Part shown: positions 63,784 through 64,000 of the stretch, in pieces
Position numbering within the stretch: position 1 is the first letter of the stretch
How the letters are laid out: every line of letters begins with the position of its first letter
Source: Sphingomonas sp. Root241
Lineage (GTDB): Bacteria; Pseudomonadota; Alphaproteobacteria; Sphingomonadales; Sphingomonadaceae
NCBI RefSeq assembly: GCF_001428865.1
Contig: NZ_LMIV01000001.1
Coordinates: 120,187-184,186 of the forward strand
Direction of reading: 5' to 3'
Length of the DNA stretch: 64,000 nt
Made by a program: the position numbers and the translations under genes
The notes under the pieces: generated by a model
What the model was told of the DNA's origin: nothing
Databases searched by the model: none
What the model saw: only the letters and a program-made list of their open reading frames with translations

Positions 63784-64000
63784 ATGGAAATCCGGCCCAA
63801 CATCACGCGCTCGCTCTTCTTCCTCTCGATCTTCTACGGCGGCATGGTCTGCATTGCCGGGGTGCTCGGCAACAAACAGGTCTCGCTGGGCCCGATCTCG
63901 CAGCTCGGCAATCTGGTCGGAGTGGGGCCGCTCGCGGTGGAGGCGGGGATCTTCGCCTTCCTGCTGCTGGTCTCGGTGTCGAGCGCGGTCGCCGAGCTCA
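63784..64000 (+). CDS. Queuosine precursor transporter YhhQ, cut by window edge
   Basis: The first 72 residues of a VUT/YhhQ-family membrane protein that imports queuine precursors such as preQ0/preQ1. The start MEIRPNITRSLFFLSIFYGG and the blocks AGVLGNKQVSLGPI and LAVEAGIFAFLLLVSVSSAVAEL are typical of the family. The remaining two thirds lie outside the window. It is relevant to gluQ at 54726, which acts on queuosine-modified tRNA(Asp). Confidence 0.88.
   Translation, partial: MEIRPNITRSLFFLSIFYGGMVCIAGVLGNKQVSLGPISQLGNLVGVGPLAVEAGIFAFLLLVSVSSAVAEL

Overview
This window looks like chromosomal DNA from a sphingomonad (Alphaproteobacteria, Sphingomonadales, most like Sphingomonas). The evidence is a very GC-rich composition, an aa3-type cytochrome oxidase cluster with the assembly genes ctaB, ctaG and surf1, a family of GC-rich palindromic repeats whose translation contains the familiar 'WAPAFAGVT' string, and a gene set of TonB receptor, Weimberg-type semialdehyde dehydrogenase and GH3 glucosidase. 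I see no phage, integrase, transposase, plasmid or CRISPR locus. It reads as ordinary core chromosome with accessory touches. The species assignment is inference.

Layout. Bases 1-4.3 kb: 3'-truncated PEP carboxylase, an L,D-transpeptidase, an MpaB/DUF2236 oxygenase and tRNA-Ser(GCT). Bases 4.5-11.6 kb: sugar catabolism, with an FCD-type regulator, alpha-ketoglutarate semialdehyde dehydrogenase, a secreted lumazine-binding-like protein, aldose epimerase and a GH3 glucosidase. The dehydrogenase and the glucosidase share an operator-like palindrome 25-26 bp upstream of their start codons. Bases 11.6-16.8 kb: an OpuC-type osmolyte transporter with a fused permease and binding domain, an SDR enzyme, pterin dehydratase, a minimal metallopeptidase and ccmAB. 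Bases 16.8-27.4 kb, mostly minus strand: an rRNA methyltransferase, thrC, then the oxidase cluster ctaC-ctaD / serine hydrolase / ctaB - 46-aa membrane protein - ctaG - ctaE - DUF3291 - DUF983 - surf1.

Bases 27.6-34.1 kb: a tight plus-strand run pyrE-pdxJ-acpS-lepB-AI-2E-type permease, then maiA and a TonB receptor whose likely signal peptide is encoded by a palindromic repeat. Bases 34.1-39.5 kb: a glycan or lipid glycosylation cluster (two GT4 enzymes, a polytopic membrane protein, a DUF2141 secreted protein, a GT39-like enzyme). Bases 39.7-49.8 kb: a Tat-exported PhoD phosphatase, PepN, three tandem paralogous secreted M28 peptidases and an SDR. Bases 49.7-56.4 kb: an EamA exporter, threonine aldolase, a bifunctional class A PBP, an HNH endonuclease, gluQRS carrying an in-frame repeat insertion, a HIG1 protein and a PilZ protein. 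Bases 56.4-64 kb: a membrane protein, a PduO-type adenosyltransferase, a two-gene ergothioneine operon egtB-egtD, a DUF1176 protein, 3-hydroxyacyl-CoA dehydrogenase, a CNT nucleoside transporter and the start of a YhhQ queuosine-precursor transporter.

Organisation is compact. Many same-strand neighbours overlap by ATGA or GTGA, and four convergent pairs overlap by exactly 4 bp through CTAG or CTAA. GTG starts are frequent and were chosen where that overlap supports them. I found no single clearly undescribed defence or mobile system. The most unusual signals are palindromic repeats that have become coding sequence (gluQRS and the TonB receptor N-terminus), the shared GTTANCGCTAAC operator, the triplicated M28 peptidases, a hairpin that buries a ribosome binding site, and the uncharacterised glycosylation cluster.
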